Of a stretch of 64,000 nt of DNA, positions 47,715 through 57,038 are shown in pieces. Position 1 is the first letter of the stretch; the number at the start of each line of letters is the position of its first letter. A program made the position numbers and the translations under genes. Below the pieces are notes generated by a model. The model was given only the letters and a program-made list of their open reading frames with translations, was not told where the DNA came from and did not search any database. Source of the DNA: Ochrobactrum sp. BTU1 (lineage in GTDB: Bacteria; Pseudomonadota; Alphaproteobacteria; Rhizobiales; Rhizobiaceae); the NCBI GenBank assembly GCA_018798825.1, contig CP076354.1, forward strand, positions 806,001-870,000, in the 5' to 3' direction.

Positions 47715-47916
47715 GTTTCGATTCCTTTATTCGTGCAATGCCTCAATAGGCATGCGTCTGAGTATCTGCGCGTGTCTAGCGTGTTTCCGGCGATAGGGAA
47801 AGTCATATTGCTTTCACAATAGCCAGAGCGTTAATTGCGCATATAAGGTGCCTGCTACGCGAAGCGCAACATAAAGCGAATTACAAATTTTTGAAATATT
47901 GTTGGAAAAGAGTTGT

Positions 47917-48675
47917 TCACGGTTCGCTTCTTACTCGCTTTATGAAGTACCAAAGCCCGACCGCAGTACAGGCAAGCATCACAATCGCGAGCGCATATTG
48001 TACCGGTCCATTGCCGGAAGCGATGGCTGCGAGACCTGATGCCGCACTTCCCAGAGTTCCCAGTGCTTCGGGGTGTTTAAGCACAGTCTTAACCGCCGTA
48101 TCACATTGCTTTGCTTTGGGTGAGGCATTTGCATTCGGTTTGGCAAGTTCTGTTACGGTTGGTGTCGCTGCCAGCATCAATGCGCGTGACCGAACCCGTT
48201 CAACCCGGACCAGCCAGCCCGCGCCAAATGTCGAAGCTGTGGACAATCCTTTAAGCCAGGCGGCGCGAGCATCGCAAAGCGCATTGATAACCGCCTCGGG
48301 AGAGCGGCCGGAAAGGGCGGAAATCGTTTTGACGCCAATGACCCCATCCTGGGGCATGTTGAGGGTGGCCTGCAATGTTTTGGCAGCTCTTCCGGGGCCG
48401 GAGTTCACCGCAAAGTCGAACACAGCATAATCAATACCTGACGGAAGACTGTCACCGTCGATCTTGTTCCAGAATTGCTGTTGGTAGATTTTCGTTGCGG
48501 TTGAGCTTGAAAGGCTCTTCACGTCGGCAGCCGAAACTGTATGGCCTTCCCATGCGGAGAGTGTAGATAGAGTAATTCCCATATTCGTGGCGCCGCCGGG
48601 ATCGCGAGGATTGTCAACATAGCCACCTTCTTCACTAAAAATGTAGGGTATAACTTTCTGGAAATTTTCCTTCAT
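47917..48675 (-). CDS. GH108-type muramidase with C-terminal membrane anchor
   Basis: The 252-aa protein begins with a glycosyl hydrolase 108 domain: FSEEGGYVDNPRDPGGATNMGIT near residue 13 (quoted as EEGGYVDNPRDPGG, with the catalytic Glu), followed by a peptidoglycan-binding-like segment with LSALSGRSPEAVINALCDARAAWL near 118 (in part). A hydrophobic helix near residues 226-245 ends the protein. Such proteins act as phage endolysins or help protein secretion across peptidoglycan. The upstream gap is AT-rich, and no other phage gene is next to it. Confidence 0.85.
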   Translation of the reverse strand: MKENFQKVIPYIFSEEGGYVDNPRDPGGATNMGITLSTLSAWEGHTVSAADVKSLSSSTATKIYQQQFWNKIDGDSLPSGIDYAVFDFAVNSGPGRAAKTLQATLNMPQDGVIGVKTISALSGRSPEAVINALCDARAAWLKGLSTASTFGAGWLVRVERVRSRALMLAATPTVTELAKPNANASPKAKQCDTAVKTVLKHPEALGTLGSAASGLAAIASGNGPVQYALAIVMLACTAVGLWYFIKRVRSEP

Positions 48676-49053
48676 TGCTAGAATTCCTAATTTATATAAT
48701 GAAGATAAAGTAAGTATTTTTAGTATGGTTATTTTAAACTATCATGTGACGGAATAATATTTATTTGTTTCTGTATTCCTCGAATAAAATTGGGTCGTAA
48801 TTTGATCGGGGTAAAGCGGGTCTCGATAAGATTATTCTTCAATTAGAGATGTTTAAGCCGGAGTGGCGATTGAATTTTTTCAAGGCGTGGATAGCGCCAG
48901 CATCTTGAGACCCCCTTGGTATAGCGCGCCGATTTGATGCATTCAGATCAAAATGCAATGCAAGGGTTAGTGTTGCTGCGAAAGCCTCTTGCGCAGGCTC
49001 GAATGATACGGCTTGATGCGGCTCTCATAAATGCATCAAAACGGGCGAACAAA
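48676..49053. other. AT-rich gap between muramidase and galM genes
   Basis: The first 230 bases (48676-48900) are clearly richer in A and T than the window average. A partial copy of the short palindromic repeat (GATTTGATGCATTCAGATC) lies at about 48932-48950. No ORF with a credible start is seen before galM. Confidence 0.6.
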
Positions 49054-50070
49054 GTGACATCGGAAATTTTCGGATATGCACCGGACGGGCAGGCGGTTCA
49101 TCGGCTTACGATCGCAAACGGTCCACTTGAAGCAAAAATCATTACATGGGGCGCATCCATACAGGATCTCCGCATGCAAGGGCATGATGCTCCTTTGGTC
49201 ATAGGTTATCGTGACTTTGCGGATTACCCGGCGCATTCGCCCCATTTAGGCTCGATTGCCGGCCGTTTTTCCAACCGCATCCGCAATGCGCGCTTTGTGC
49301 TCGACGGAAAGGTCTATGAGGTAGAGCCGAATTTTCAGGGAATCCACAATCTGCATGGCGGCAGCAAAGGTCTCGGAAATCGTGTCTGGAAAATCACCGG
49401 CTCAGGTGCTGATTTCGTGACACTTGCGACGCTTGCGGCTGATGGCGAAATGGGTTTTCCGGGTAATCTCAACGTGAGCTGCACTTATATGCTCAACGCA
49501 AAAGGCACGTTGATTGTGCGTTTGGAAGCAGTGACCGATAAGCCAACAGTCTGCAATCTCTTGCATCATAGCTATTTCAACCTCGACGACGGCGGCGAAG
49601 GCGATATTCTCGATCACCAGCTCAAGATTGAGGCTGATGCCTATATGCCGGTCGATGAGGCACTGATTCCTGATGGGCGTGTTTTGCCAGTCAAAGGAAC
49701 GGCTTATGATTTCCGGGATTTCCGCCCTATCCGTTTCGAAGAGGACGGCAAACAGGTCGAGTATGACAGCAATTTCTGCATGACGGCTGCGCGCGGCCCG
49801 TTACGGCCATGCGCTTCCGTTAAAGGAGCTCGCTCAGGGATTAGGCTTGATATCGAGACGACAGAACCTGGCGTTCAGTTCTACGCGGGCAATACGATGG
49901 CGAATGATTGCATTGGCCTGACCGGAAAGCCTTACGGCAAACATGCAGGTTTTTGCCTTGAGCCGCAGGTCTGGCCCGGTTCTCTCGAATATCCATACGT
50001 GCCGCAGGCAATTCTCCGTCCGGGCGAAGTTTACGCCCAGACAAGCCATTTCACTTTTTCGCGGGATTAA
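49054..50070 (+). CDS. galM: Aldose 1-epimerase (mutarotase)
   Basis: GalM interconverts the anomers of aldoses. From GTG 49054 the protein is 338 aa, the family's usual length, starting near TSEIFGYAPDGQ. GSIAGRFSNRIRNARF near residue 64, HNLHGG near 92, the catalytic His in LLHHSYFNLDDG near 170 and a catalytic Glu in FCLEPQVWPGSLEYP near 303 are visible. The frame is open to 48934, but that start falls in a repeat remnant; ATG 49003 is another option. No start has a strong ribosome-binding site. Confidence 0.88.
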   Translation: MTSEIFGYAPDGQAVHRLTIANGPLEAKIITWGASIQDLRMQGHDAPLVIGYRDFADYPAHSPHLGSIAGRFSNRIRNARFVLDGKVYEVEPNFQGIHNLHGGSKGLGNRVWKITGSGADFVTLATLAADGEMGFPGNLNVSCTYMLNAKGTLIVRLEAVTDKPTVCNLLHHSYFNLDDGGEGDILDHQLKIEADAYMPVDEALIPDGRVLPVKGTAYDFRDFRPIRFEEDGKQVEYDSNFCMTAARGPLRPCASVKGARSGIRLDIETTEPGVQFYAGNTMANDCIGLTGKPYGKHAGFCLEPQVWPGSLEYPYVPQAILRPGEVYAQTSHFTFSRD

Positions 50071-50071
50071 A

Positions 50072-50995
50072 TCACGCTGAATAAGCGGCGCGCGCTGTTT
50101 CCATGGGAGCAAGCGCGCCGCGGATTTCAACGACCCGAGCCGCAACTGCGTGGGCTTTGTGGGCAGCATCGACAGGTGACAGGCCTTCGAGGCGTGCAGC
50201 AAGATAACCGCCGTTAAAGCTGTCGCCAGCGCCTGTCGTATCAACGGCATTGGCTTTCACCGACGGAACAAGCGTTTGTCTGCCATCGGCAATGATGAGC
50301 GCAGGTTCGGTGCCGTCTTTGACCACGATTTCCTTCACACCCAATCCGATCAACCGATCAGCGCAGGCTTGAGCGGTTTCATCGCCAAATAGTGCCTGTT
50401 CGTCGGGGAAGGTCGGCAGGGCAATATCCGCGATCGTCATTGCTTCGCTGATGATCTTTTTCGCTTCTTCCCGATCTGGCCAAAGCTGGTGACGGAAATT
50501 GGGGTCAAAAGCAATAAGCGCGCCTTCCGCGCGGCATTCGCGCAGGGTTTCAAAAAGCGTTTCCCGGTGTTCTGCAAACACAATTGCTACCGAAATGCCG
50601 GAGAAATAAATCATGTCGCGCCCGGCAAGGCTGGCCTTCAGCGCCTGACGGTCGCTTGCAAGGCGCTTTGCAGCGGCATCGCTACGCCAATAGGTAAATG
50701 AGCGCTCCGCACCATTGAGTGTGATCGCATAAAGCCCGGGGTGTACGCCCTGAATGACCGGGCTTTGCGCAATGCCAATGCCATTGGAAGCAAGGAATGC
50801 CCGTTGCTTCTGCGAGAAATCGTCCTCACCGAAGGCACTGACGTAGTCCACGGGGTATGATTGCTCGGTCAGAGCGCGCATGTACCAGGCCGTATTCAGC
50901 GTGTCGCCGGCATATCCCATGCGCCATTGATCGCCATCATTGCCTGAAAGCTCGATCATGCACTCACCGATCGACGCAAAACCACCCATAGTCAT
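50072..50995 (-). CDS. kdgK: 2-Dehydro-3-deoxygluconokinase (PfkB family)
   Basis: The 307-aa sugar kinase has the N-terminal PfkB pattern ASIGECMIELSG with GDTLNTAWYMRAL, and the catalytic C-terminal motif VDTTGAGDSFNGGYLAARL near residue 245. GECMIELS and the overall size fit KDG kinase, which phosphorylates KDG for the Entner-Doudoroff aldolase. It is convergent with galM (1 base apart). A HpcH/HpaI aldolase elsewhere in the window is not obviously linked. Confidence 0.85.
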   Translation of the reverse strand: MTMGGFASIGECMIELSGNDGDQWRMGYAGDTLNTAWYMRALTEQSYPVDYVSAFGEDDFSQKQRAFLASNGIGIAQSPVIQGVHPGLYAITLNGAERSFTYWRSDAAAKRLASDRQALKASLAGRDMIYFSGISVAIVFAEHRETLFETLRECRAEGALIAFDPNFRHQLWPDREEAKKIISEAMTIADIALPTFPDEQALFGDETAQACADRLIGLGVKEIVVKDGTEPALIIADGRQTLVPSVKANAVDTTGAGDSFNGGYLAARLEGLSPVDAAHKAHAVAARVVEIRGALAPMETARAAYSA

Positions 50996-51119
50996 CTCCT
51001 CATTTCTAACCGGACGTAGGCCTATACCAATTTGCCGTGATGTAAAATCCCGATGTCATCTACCCTTTATCGACTTGCCACATTCCGCGTGTAAGCATCG
51101 CGCCAAAAGAGGAATCACT

Positions 51120-51851
51120 ATGCGTTACGCGATTTATTTCACGCCGCCGTCGGGCGATGCGCTTCTTAAAGTGGCCGCAAACTGGCTTGGGCGCAGCGCG
51201 TTTAGCGGTGAGGCGGTAAAGGTTCCGGCGATTCGCACTCTCGCCGCAGAAGATGTCGCAGCATTGACCGAAGAGCCGCGTCGTTATGGTTTTCATGGGA
51301 CGCTGAAAGCGCCTTTCCGGCTGGATGAGGCATATCAGGAGAGCGATCTGCTTTCGGCGCTGATGTATTTTGCGTCATCAAGCGCACCGTTTGTTATCCC
51401 GCGCTTGAAACTGCAGGGCATTGGCCCGTTCTTCGCACTTGTGCCTGAAGAACCGGTTGCAGAGCTCAATCAGCTCGCCAATGACATTGTAGTGTCATTT
51501 GATCGTTTTCGTGCGCCTTTGCGTGACGCGGAAATCGCCAAACGCCGTCCAGAGCGTCTCAGCGAAGCGCAGCGGCAGAATCTTGACCGTTGGGGCTACC
51601 CTTATGTGTTCGACGAGTTCCGCTTTCATATGACGCTCACCGGTCCGGTGGATGAGAAGCAGCGCTCACAGGTGGAGCGCACGCTCGACGATTTTTTTGC
51701 ACCCGTGCTGGAGGATCAGGTCGAGGTAGCCAATCTGGCTTTGTTCGTTGAACCAGAAAAAGGTGCACCGTTCGAGATTCATTCGCTGCATCCGCTGACG
51801 GGTGGTAATAAGGTGTCGAAACGGTCTTCGCGGGCCGTGGGGAGGCCTTGA
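51120..51851 (+). CDS. DUF1045 phosphonate-metabolism protein (2H phosphoesterase-like)
   Basis: The 243-aa protein begins MRYAIYFTPPSGDALLKVAA and has two HxT motifs, HGTLKAPF near residue 59 and HMTLTGPV near 170, typical of the 2H phosphoesterase fold and of DUF1045, found beside C-P lyase genes. ATG 51120 follows AAGAGGAAT; the frame is open to 50940 without better support. The next gene, phnM, starts 3 bases after the stop, supporting a role in phosphonate breakdown, perhaps on phosphoribosyl intermediates. Confidence 0.88.
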   Translation: MRYAIYFTPPSGDALLKVAANWLGRSAFSGEAVKVPAIRTLAAEDVAALTEEPRRYGFHGTLKAPFRLDEAYQESDLLSALMYFASSSAPFVIPRLKLQGIGPFFALVPEEPVAELNQLANDIVVSFDRFRAPLRDAEIAKRRPERLSEAQRQNLDRWGYPYVFDEFRFHMTLTGPVDEKQRSQVERTLDDFFAPVLEDQVEVANLALFVEPEKGAPFEIHSLHPLTGGNKVSKRSSRAVGRP

Positions 51852-51854
51852 GGA

Positions 51855-52994
51855 ATGACGACGGAAACAGTTCTTAAAAATGCGAATATCGTGTTGCCTG
51901 ATGAAGTTATCATCGGCACCGTTAAAATCGTTGATGGCATTATTGTCGATATCACGTCTGGTTCGTCCGTATCTGGCGAAGATATGGAAGGCGATTATCT
52001 GACACCCGGTCTGGTGGAATTGCACACCGACCATTTGGAAGGCCATTATGCACCGCGCCCGAAGGTGCGTTGGAACCCGATTGCAGCAGTTCAGGCCCAC
52101 GATGCGCAGATTGCAGCTTCCGGTATTACGACCGTGTTCGACGCATTACGGATCGGCTTTGATCAGGAAGCGCAGACGGGTATCGATGATATGCGCAAGT
52201 TATCTTCGGCAATTGCTGAAGGTCGGGAAGCGGGGCGCTTGCGTGCGGATCATTTTCTGCATTTGCGCTGCGAGGTTTCAGCGCCTGATTGTTTGAGCGC
52301 ATTCGAGCGCTTTGGCGTTCACCCACTGGTCAAGCTTGTGTCGCTGATGGATCATGCACCCGGACAACGCCAGTTCACGGATATCGAGACCTACAAATCT
52401 TATTACATGAGTAAGCTCAAGGTCTCGGAAGAAGAGTTCATTCGCTATTGCGAAAAGCGCATGGGGCAATCGCAGCAATATTCGGCATCGACGCGCAAAG
52501 CGATTGCCAATGCCTGCACGGAACGTGGCATTGTCCTTGCCAGCCATGACGATGCAACTGTGGATCATGTTGCAGAAGCAACGGAGCAGGGCATTCGCGT
52601 GGCTGAGTTTCCGACCACGCATCTGGCCGCAAAGGCATCGAAAGAATCCGGGATGTCTGTTCTGATGGGCGCGCCAAACGTGGTGCGTGGCGGTTCGCAT
52701 TCCGGCAATGTTTCGGCGCGAGAACTGGCCGAAGCGGGTCATCTCGACATCATTTCTTCGGATTATATTCCGGCAAGCATGATGCAATCGGCGTTTTTCA
52801 TGGCTGACGTGATGGATGCAATCACGCTCCCACAAGCAATCAAATTCGTTTCAAGCAATCCCGCGAAGGCTGTTGGTCTTCAGGACCGAGGCGAAATTGC
52901 TATTGGTAAGCGTGGCGATCTGGTGCGTGTGCAGATTGCCGAGCATGTGCCGATCATCCGTACTGTTTGGCGTGAAGGACGGCGCGTGATCTAG
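51855..52994 (+). CDS. phnM: Alpha-D-ribose 1-methylphosphonate 5-triphosphate diphosphatase
   Basis: PhnM removes pyrophosphate from ribose 1-phosphonate 5-triphosphate in the C-P lyase pathway. The 379-aa amidohydrolase-type protein has the metal motif LVELHTDHLEGHYAPRP near residue 54, SHDDATVDHV near 232, and GAPNVVRGGSHSGNVSA near 274. It is 3 bases after the DUF1045 gene. No core C-P lyase genes (phnG-L) lie in this window, so this pair is either the end of a separated set or relies on genes elsewhere. Confidence 0.94.
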   Translation: MTTETVLKNANIVLPDEVIIGTVKIVDGIIVDITSGSSVSGEDMEGDYLTPGLVELHTDHLEGHYAPRPKVRWNPIAAVQAHDAQIAASGITTVFDALRIGFDQEAQTGIDDMRKLSSAIAEGREAGRLRADHFLHLRCEVSAPDCLSAFERFGVHPLVKLVSLMDHAPGQRQFTDIETYKSYYMSKLKVSEEEFIRYCEKRMGQSQQYSASTRKAIANACTERGIVLASHDDATVDHVAEATEQGIRVAEFPTTHLAAKASKESGMSVLMGAPNVVRGGSHSGNVSARELAEAGHLDIISSDYIPASMMQSAFFMADVMDAITLPQAIKFVSSNPAKAVGLQDRGEIAIGKRGDLVRVQIAEHVPIIRTVWREGRRVI

Positions 52995-53097
52995 AGCGCA
53001 TCCCGAAAAGTGCGAAGCGGCTTTCGGAACAAGATGCGCTTAAATACAAATGGGTAGAGCATTTCCAATAGCTCAATCGAAACAGGAAATGCTCTAG
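52991..53097. repeat. Bru-RS-like palindromic repeat, about 105 bp (copy 3)
   Basis: It opens CTAGAGCGCATCCCGAAAAG and closes GGAAATGCTCTAG, nearly identical to copy 1 at 23302-23406. It overlaps the phnM stop codon by four bases. Confidence 0.82.
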
Positions 53098-53156
53098 AGA
53101 GCCGTGCGCCCTGTTGGGCGCACAAAGGTCGCTCTTAAAGCGTCATTCTCATCATA

Positions 53157-53831
53157 TCAAATAGTGGCGTCTGCCAGCGAAAGTATTCCTGTTTCAGCAT
53201 CTACTGACAGCTTCAACTCTTTATAGCTGTTGATGCTCTTATGCGATGTTTCTGGTGAATGCGGATGTGTGGCAGTCACAACAACGACGCGTGCGCCAGC
53301 AGTTTCGCCGGCAACAATGCCCGCAGGCGCATCTTCAAACACAAGACAATTGTGCGGATCGAAGCCAAGCCGCTTTGCGCCCAGCTGGAAGCATTCAGGG
53401 CTTGGCTTTCCGCGCTGAACATCTTCCGCGGAGACGATTGTTTTTGGCATTGGAAGGCCAGCAGCCTGAAGGCGACGGCGAGCCAGCTCGATTGGCGCAG
53501 AGGTTACGATTGCCCAGCGGTCTTCGGGTAGCGAGTTCAGGAAGTCCAGCACGCCTTCAATCGCGACGATACCATCAAGATCTGCCATTTCCGCATCAAG
53601 CAGGATTTTAGCTTCCGTATCTGGATCAAGATGTGGCAAGCCGAGCCGACGGACAGTATCGACCGCACGCACGCCATGAATTGTTGGAACAAATGTTACC
53701 GGATCAATGCCATGACGGATGGCCCATTGGCCCCAGACGCGCTCGGTTGCAGCAATAGAGCTAAGCACAGTGCCGTCCATATCAAACAGAAAGGCGTCGA
53801 ACGGCTTATCGAAGGGGGACAGATCGGTCAA
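53157..53831 (-). CDS. HAD-superfamily hydrolase
   Basis: The 224-aa protein has the HAD motif FLFDMDGTVLSS near residue 14 (nucleophile Asp), motif II in AIVTSAPIELA near 108, motif III Lys in QRGKPSPECF, and motif IV in CLVFEDAPAGI near 169. A helical cap lies between motifs I and II. This fits the DL-glycerol-3-phosphatase/2-deoxyglucose-6-phosphatase-like group; the substrate is not certain. It is divergent from dusA with a 290-base gap that holds nothing I recognise. Confidence 0.9.
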   Translation of the reverse strand: MTDLSPFDKPFDAFLFDMDGTVLSSIAATERVWGQWAIRHGIDPVTFVPTIHGVRAVDTVRRLGLPHLDPDTEAKILLDAEMADLDGIVAIEGVLDFLNSLPEDRWAIVTSAPIELARRRLQAAGLPMPKTIVSAEDVQRGKPSPECFQLGAKRLGFDPHNCLVFEDAPAGIVAGETAGARVVVVTATHPHSPETSHKSINSYKELKLSVDAETGILSLADATI

Positions 53832-54121
53832 AATAAGGTCCTCGGAATTTCATGCCAATTGTGGGCCAAGAATCGGGTGGGTTTGTTCGTCAGAGATCAT
53901 AATGCGGAAATGCGAGCAAAGTCACAGTATTCGACGGATGAATCGCGTTTGTCATGGCGTGAGTATGAAAAATCGGATGCGCCACCTATATTGAGAGTGC
54001 TGGATCTGGCGACAAAACTTGATCATTTGCCATCTTTGTGGCTTTTTGCGCCACCTGACACCACCTCTAAAAGACGAGAACGAATAGCGGCGTGAATCGC
54101 TTTCTCAGGATTGTTGTTTAA

Positions 54122-55135
54122 ATGACTGAAATAACAGATAAAAATCGCAACTATCCGGATTATCGGTTTTCGGTCGCGCCAATGCTCGACTGGTCTGACA
54201 GGCATTGTCGCTATTTTCATCGCCTGTTTTCCAAACATGCGCTGCTTTATACGGAAATGGTTGTGGCTGACGCGGCGATCCACGGCCCGCGCGACCGTCT
54301 CATGGGGTTTGACAATACCGAGCATCCTATTGCTTTGCAGCTCGGTGGCTCTGATCCCGTAAAATTGCAGGAAGCGGCACGCATCGGCGAAGGTTTCGGT
54401 TACGACGAAATCAATCTGAATGTCGGATGTCCGTCTGATCGCGTTCAATCGGGAACGTTCGGCGCCTGCCTGATGCAGACACCTGATATCGTTGCGCGTT
54501 GCGTTGCGGCCATGAAAGAGGTTGTTTCTGTGCCGGTCACGGTGAAGTGCCGGATTGGCGTTGATGACCAGGATCCAGAAGCTGCACTTGATGCCGTTGC
54601 AGATCAGGTGCTTCAAGCGGGCGCAGATGCGCTTTGGGTTCATGCCCGCAAAGCATGGCTGAAAGGCCTGTCACCGAAAGAAAACCGCGATATTCCGCCA
54701 CTTGATTATGACCGTGTTTATCGCCTCAAACAGCGCCTCAACACGCCGTTTGTGGGCATCAATGGCGGTATAGGCACGCTGGAAGAGGCTGCTTTGCATC
54801 TCAACCATGTAGATGGCGTCATGTTGGGGCGTGCCGCTTATCATAATCCGGCGCTTCTGGCTGACGTTGACCAGCTCATCTATGGTAGCGCCGAAAAGCC
54901 GAAAGACATCGCCGATGTTATTGAAGCCATGTGCGAATATGTCGACCGGCATATTGCCGATGGAGGCAGACTTTCGCATATCGGTCGCCATATGGTTGGC
55001 CTGTTCATGGGGCAACCCGGTGCACGTCGTTGGCGCCAAATATTATCGACCGATGCGACCAAACCCGGTGCAAACAGCGATGTGTTGCGTCAGGCTTATG
55101 CGTCCGTCATCGAAGCGTGCAACGAAGCAGCCTGA
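54122..55135 (+). CDS. dusA: tRNA-dihydrouridine synthase A
   Basis: DusA reduces uridines 20/20a in tRNA using FMN and NADPH. The 337-aa protein starts near YRFSVAPMLDWSDRHCRYF and has INLNVGCPSDRVQSGTFGA near residue 98 with the catalytic Cys in the following ACLMQTPD, and HARKAWLKGLSPKENR near 180. These distinguish DusA from DusB/C. A short palindromic repeat follows its stop at once. Confidence 0.95.
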   Translation: MTEITDKNRNYPDYRFSVAPMLDWSDRHCRYFHRLFSKHALLYTEMVVADAAIHGPRDRLMGFDNTEHPIALQLGGSDPVKLQEAARIGEGFGYDEINLNVGCPSDRVQSGTFGACLMQTPDIVARCVAAMKEVVSVPVTVKCRIGVDDQDPEAALDAVADQVLQAGADALWVHARKAWLKGLSPKENRDIPPLDYDRVYRLKQRLNTPFVGINGGIGTLEEAALHLNHVDGVMLGRAAYHNPALLADVDQLIYGSAEKPKDIADVIEAMCEYVDRHIADGGRLSHIGRHMVGLFMGQPGARRWRQILSTDATKPGANSDVLRQAYASVIEACNEAA

Positions 55136-55178
55136 TTAGAGCGCTGATTTGATTCATTCAGATCGAAACGCGCTCTAA
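55136..55178. repeat. Short palindromic repeat after dusA
   Basis: TTAGAGCG and CGCTCTAA form the ends, with an inner TGATTTGATTCATTCAGATC core that is itself palindromic. A related core lies in the element at 63112-63320. The hairpin spans the dusA stop and the end of the convergent protease gene, so it may help termination. Confidence 0.75.
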
Positions 55179-55879
55179 TCCATCATGATCAGCTGGTCGC
55201 CGCGAACGCTGAAACCACCAAGGGTCTGCAGGAAGTTCATGCCGAGCAGGCTGCCGGTCATTAAACCTTCCTGTGTCACCATCGCACGAATATTGTGCCG
55301 CTGAATGTCGCCGATCTGTAGGGTCGCGATTGTGATGCTGGCTGCAGTCGCTCTGCCGTTAGCCGTATTGATCGGCACATTATAGGCAAGGGACGATGTG
55401 TCGATACCTGCTCGCTCGGCATCTTCCTTGGAAAGCACCACTGATGATGCTCCCGTATCGACAAGGAAATGCACGCGGGCATCGTTGACGCGGCCATTGA
55501 CTTCAAAATGTCCGTTAGCCGATTTTGCCAGTGTGACTGTCAGTGATCCATCAGATGCACGACCAGAAATCGGGCTGCCTGGAATAAGGCCAGCAGTTAT
55601 GCGACTTCCAACATCCTGAAGCTCATAGCGATATTGATAGGCTGCAACGAGACCGAGAATAATGACAGCCCAAACAGCCATGTTGCGCACGAAATCGGTA
55701 AGTTTGATACCGGAGCCGAGCAGACCAGCTGCAAGCACAACGCCCCATATGCCCATATAGGCGGCTTGACCGAAGGCGTCATTGGCAATGCCAAGCGTTG
55801 TGCCGCTGTCATTATTGGCCATCAGTAGCAAAATAACGACTGCAATGGCTGCAATCACAATCCAGAACAAACGCCCCAT
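55175..55879 (-). CDS. Membrane-anchored retropepsin-like aspartic protease (TIGR02281 type)
   Basis: The 234-aa protein has membrane segments near residues 5-20, 43-60 and 68-82, then a clan AA domain with VHFLVDTGASSVVLSKEDAER near residue 134 (catalytic DTGAS) and LLGMNFLQTLGGFSV near 213. Bacterial members of this family are single-domain retropepsin-like proteases anchored in the membrane. The ATG overlaps the DUF1289 stop by one base, so they are coupled. Confidence 0.88.
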   Translation of the reverse strand: MGRLFWIVIAAIAVVILLLMANNDSGTTLGIANDAFGQAAYMGIWGVVLAAGLLGSGIKLTDFVRNMAVWAVIILGLVAAYQYRYELQDVGSRITAGLIPGSPISGRASDGSLTVTLAKSANGHFEVNGRVNDARVHFLVDTGASSVVLSKEDAERAGIDTSSLAYNVPINTANGRATAASITIATLQIGDIQRHNIRAMVTQEGLMTGSLLGMNFLQTLGGFSVRGDQLIMMD

Positions 55880-56070
55880 CAGCCTTCCTTCTTTTCCAGT
55901 CTTTCATGTCGCGTCGGTAAAAGCGCCATGATTGCTCGCCGTTCGTCTTGGCCCATGGAGGACCACTCGGCAATTTCATCGAGTGTGCGGGCGCAGCCAA
56001 GACAGAATCCTGTCCGACTGTCGATTACGCATACCAGAATACATGGCGATTCGATTGTTGCCGTGTTCAT
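55879..56070 (-). CDS. DUF1289 family small Cys-rich protein
   Basis: The 63-aa protein has the DUF1289 Cys pattern [23 protein letters not shown], quoted as [10 protein letters not shown] and FCLGCART, with the four Cys probably binding a metal. It ends with a charged [10 protein letters not shown]. Function is unknown. It overlaps the aspartic protease gene by one base and follows cobS on the same strand with 18 bases between, so the three form one operon. Confidence 0.85.
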   Translation of the reverse strand: MNTATIESPCILVCVIDSRTGFCLGCARTLDEIAEWSSMGQDERRAIMALLPTRHERLEKKEG

Positions 56071-56088
56071 GAAATGAATGTGGTTTCC

Positions 56089-56883
56089 TCAAAGCGCGCT
56101 GACAAGGCCAAGCAGCACTGCAGCAACGCCAATCTGTTGAGCGGCACCCAGTGTATCACCTGTTTGCCCGCCAATTTTTGCAGTGCAGAGCTTTGCAAAG
56201 CCGAAGATCAATACAATGCTGAAGAGCAGTGCTTTGATAAAACCTGCAAGACCGGCGACCGGAATAGCCGTCACAATAAGGATGCCAAGTCCCAGCGAAC
56301 AGGCGCAGACGAGGGTTTCCCAGCTTGGTTGCCCAAGGTTATCAGCGAGCCCACCGGGGCGTGCGGATGGCAGCCCATACCAGAGCGATAGCATAGCAGC
56401 GCGGCTTGCAGCTTCTGCACCGATAAGCGCAAGTGCTGCATAGCACGGACCTGCGCGATCAATGATAGCGGCCAGCAGTGCCACCTTGAGGCCTGTCCAG
56501 ATGATGAGTGTCAGTGCTGCAAAGGTCCCAATGCGTGAGTCCTTCATGATGTCGAGGCGACGTTCTGGGTTGGATGAGCCAAAAAAGCCGTCCGCTGTAT
56601 CACCCAGCCCGTCTTCGTGCAGTGCGCCGGTCATGGCGGCCAGTGCGCCAACGGCGATTAGGCCCGAAACAACCGAAGGCAGGCCGAGATGATCTGAAAC
56701 CAGAAGGGCGATACCTGCAAAAAGGCCAAGAACAGCGCCAGCCAAAGGAAACGCGCGCAAGCTTTTTCGGAGCGAATCGCCCATGCTATCTTCAGTTGTG
56801 GTCAGCCAGTTTTGAGGCAATGGCAAACGGCTAAGAAAGCCCAGAGAACGAAATGTGTCTCTTATAAAGCTATTTCGCTGCAA
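56089..56883 (-). CDS. cobS: Adenosylcobinamide-GDP ribazoletransferase (cobalamin synthase)
   Basis: CobS joins AdoCbi-GDP with alpha-ribazole (phosphate) at the last steps of cobalamin synthesis. The 264-aa membrane protein has FLSRLPLP near residue 17, [14 protein letters not shown] near 88 with acidic metal ligands, and several helices. It is divergent from cobT (155 bases apart), which supplies the lower ligand nucleotide. No cobalamin riboswitch is recognisable in that short gap. Confidence 0.93.
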   Translation of the reverse strand: MQRNSFIRDTFRSLGFLSRLPLPQNWLTTTEDSMGDSLRKSLRAFPLAGAVLGLFAGIALLVSDHLGLPSVVSGLIAVGALAAMTGALHEDGLGDTADGFFGSSNPERRLDIMKDSRIGTFAALTLIIWTGLKVALLAAIIDRAGPCYAALALIGAEAASRAAMLSLWYGLPSARPGGLADNLGQPSWETLVCACSLGLGILIVTAIPVAGLAGFIKALLFSIVLIFGFAKLCTAKIGGQTGDTLGAAQQIGVAAVLLGLVSAL

Positions 56884-57038
56884 CTATTTGCTCCGCTTTA
56901 AAACTACAACGTCGACTGGGTCGAATATTTGCGGCCAATAAGGCTTGGCGCAAAGAGGTGATTTGAAAATTTGATTAAGTGCTTATAGGACGAGCACAAC
57001 AGTTTTGCATCCTCCATTGATTGATTGGACTAGACGAT

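Noticed and set aside
53832..54121. Possible small gene in the HAD-dusA gap
   Set aside because: Short frames there lack ribosome-binding sites and overlap the divergent promoter region; nothing supports translation.
56884..57038. Possible cobalamin riboswitch between cobS and cobT
   Set aside because: The 155-base gap is too short for a full B12 riboswitch plus two promoters, and no B12-box-like conserved element was seen.
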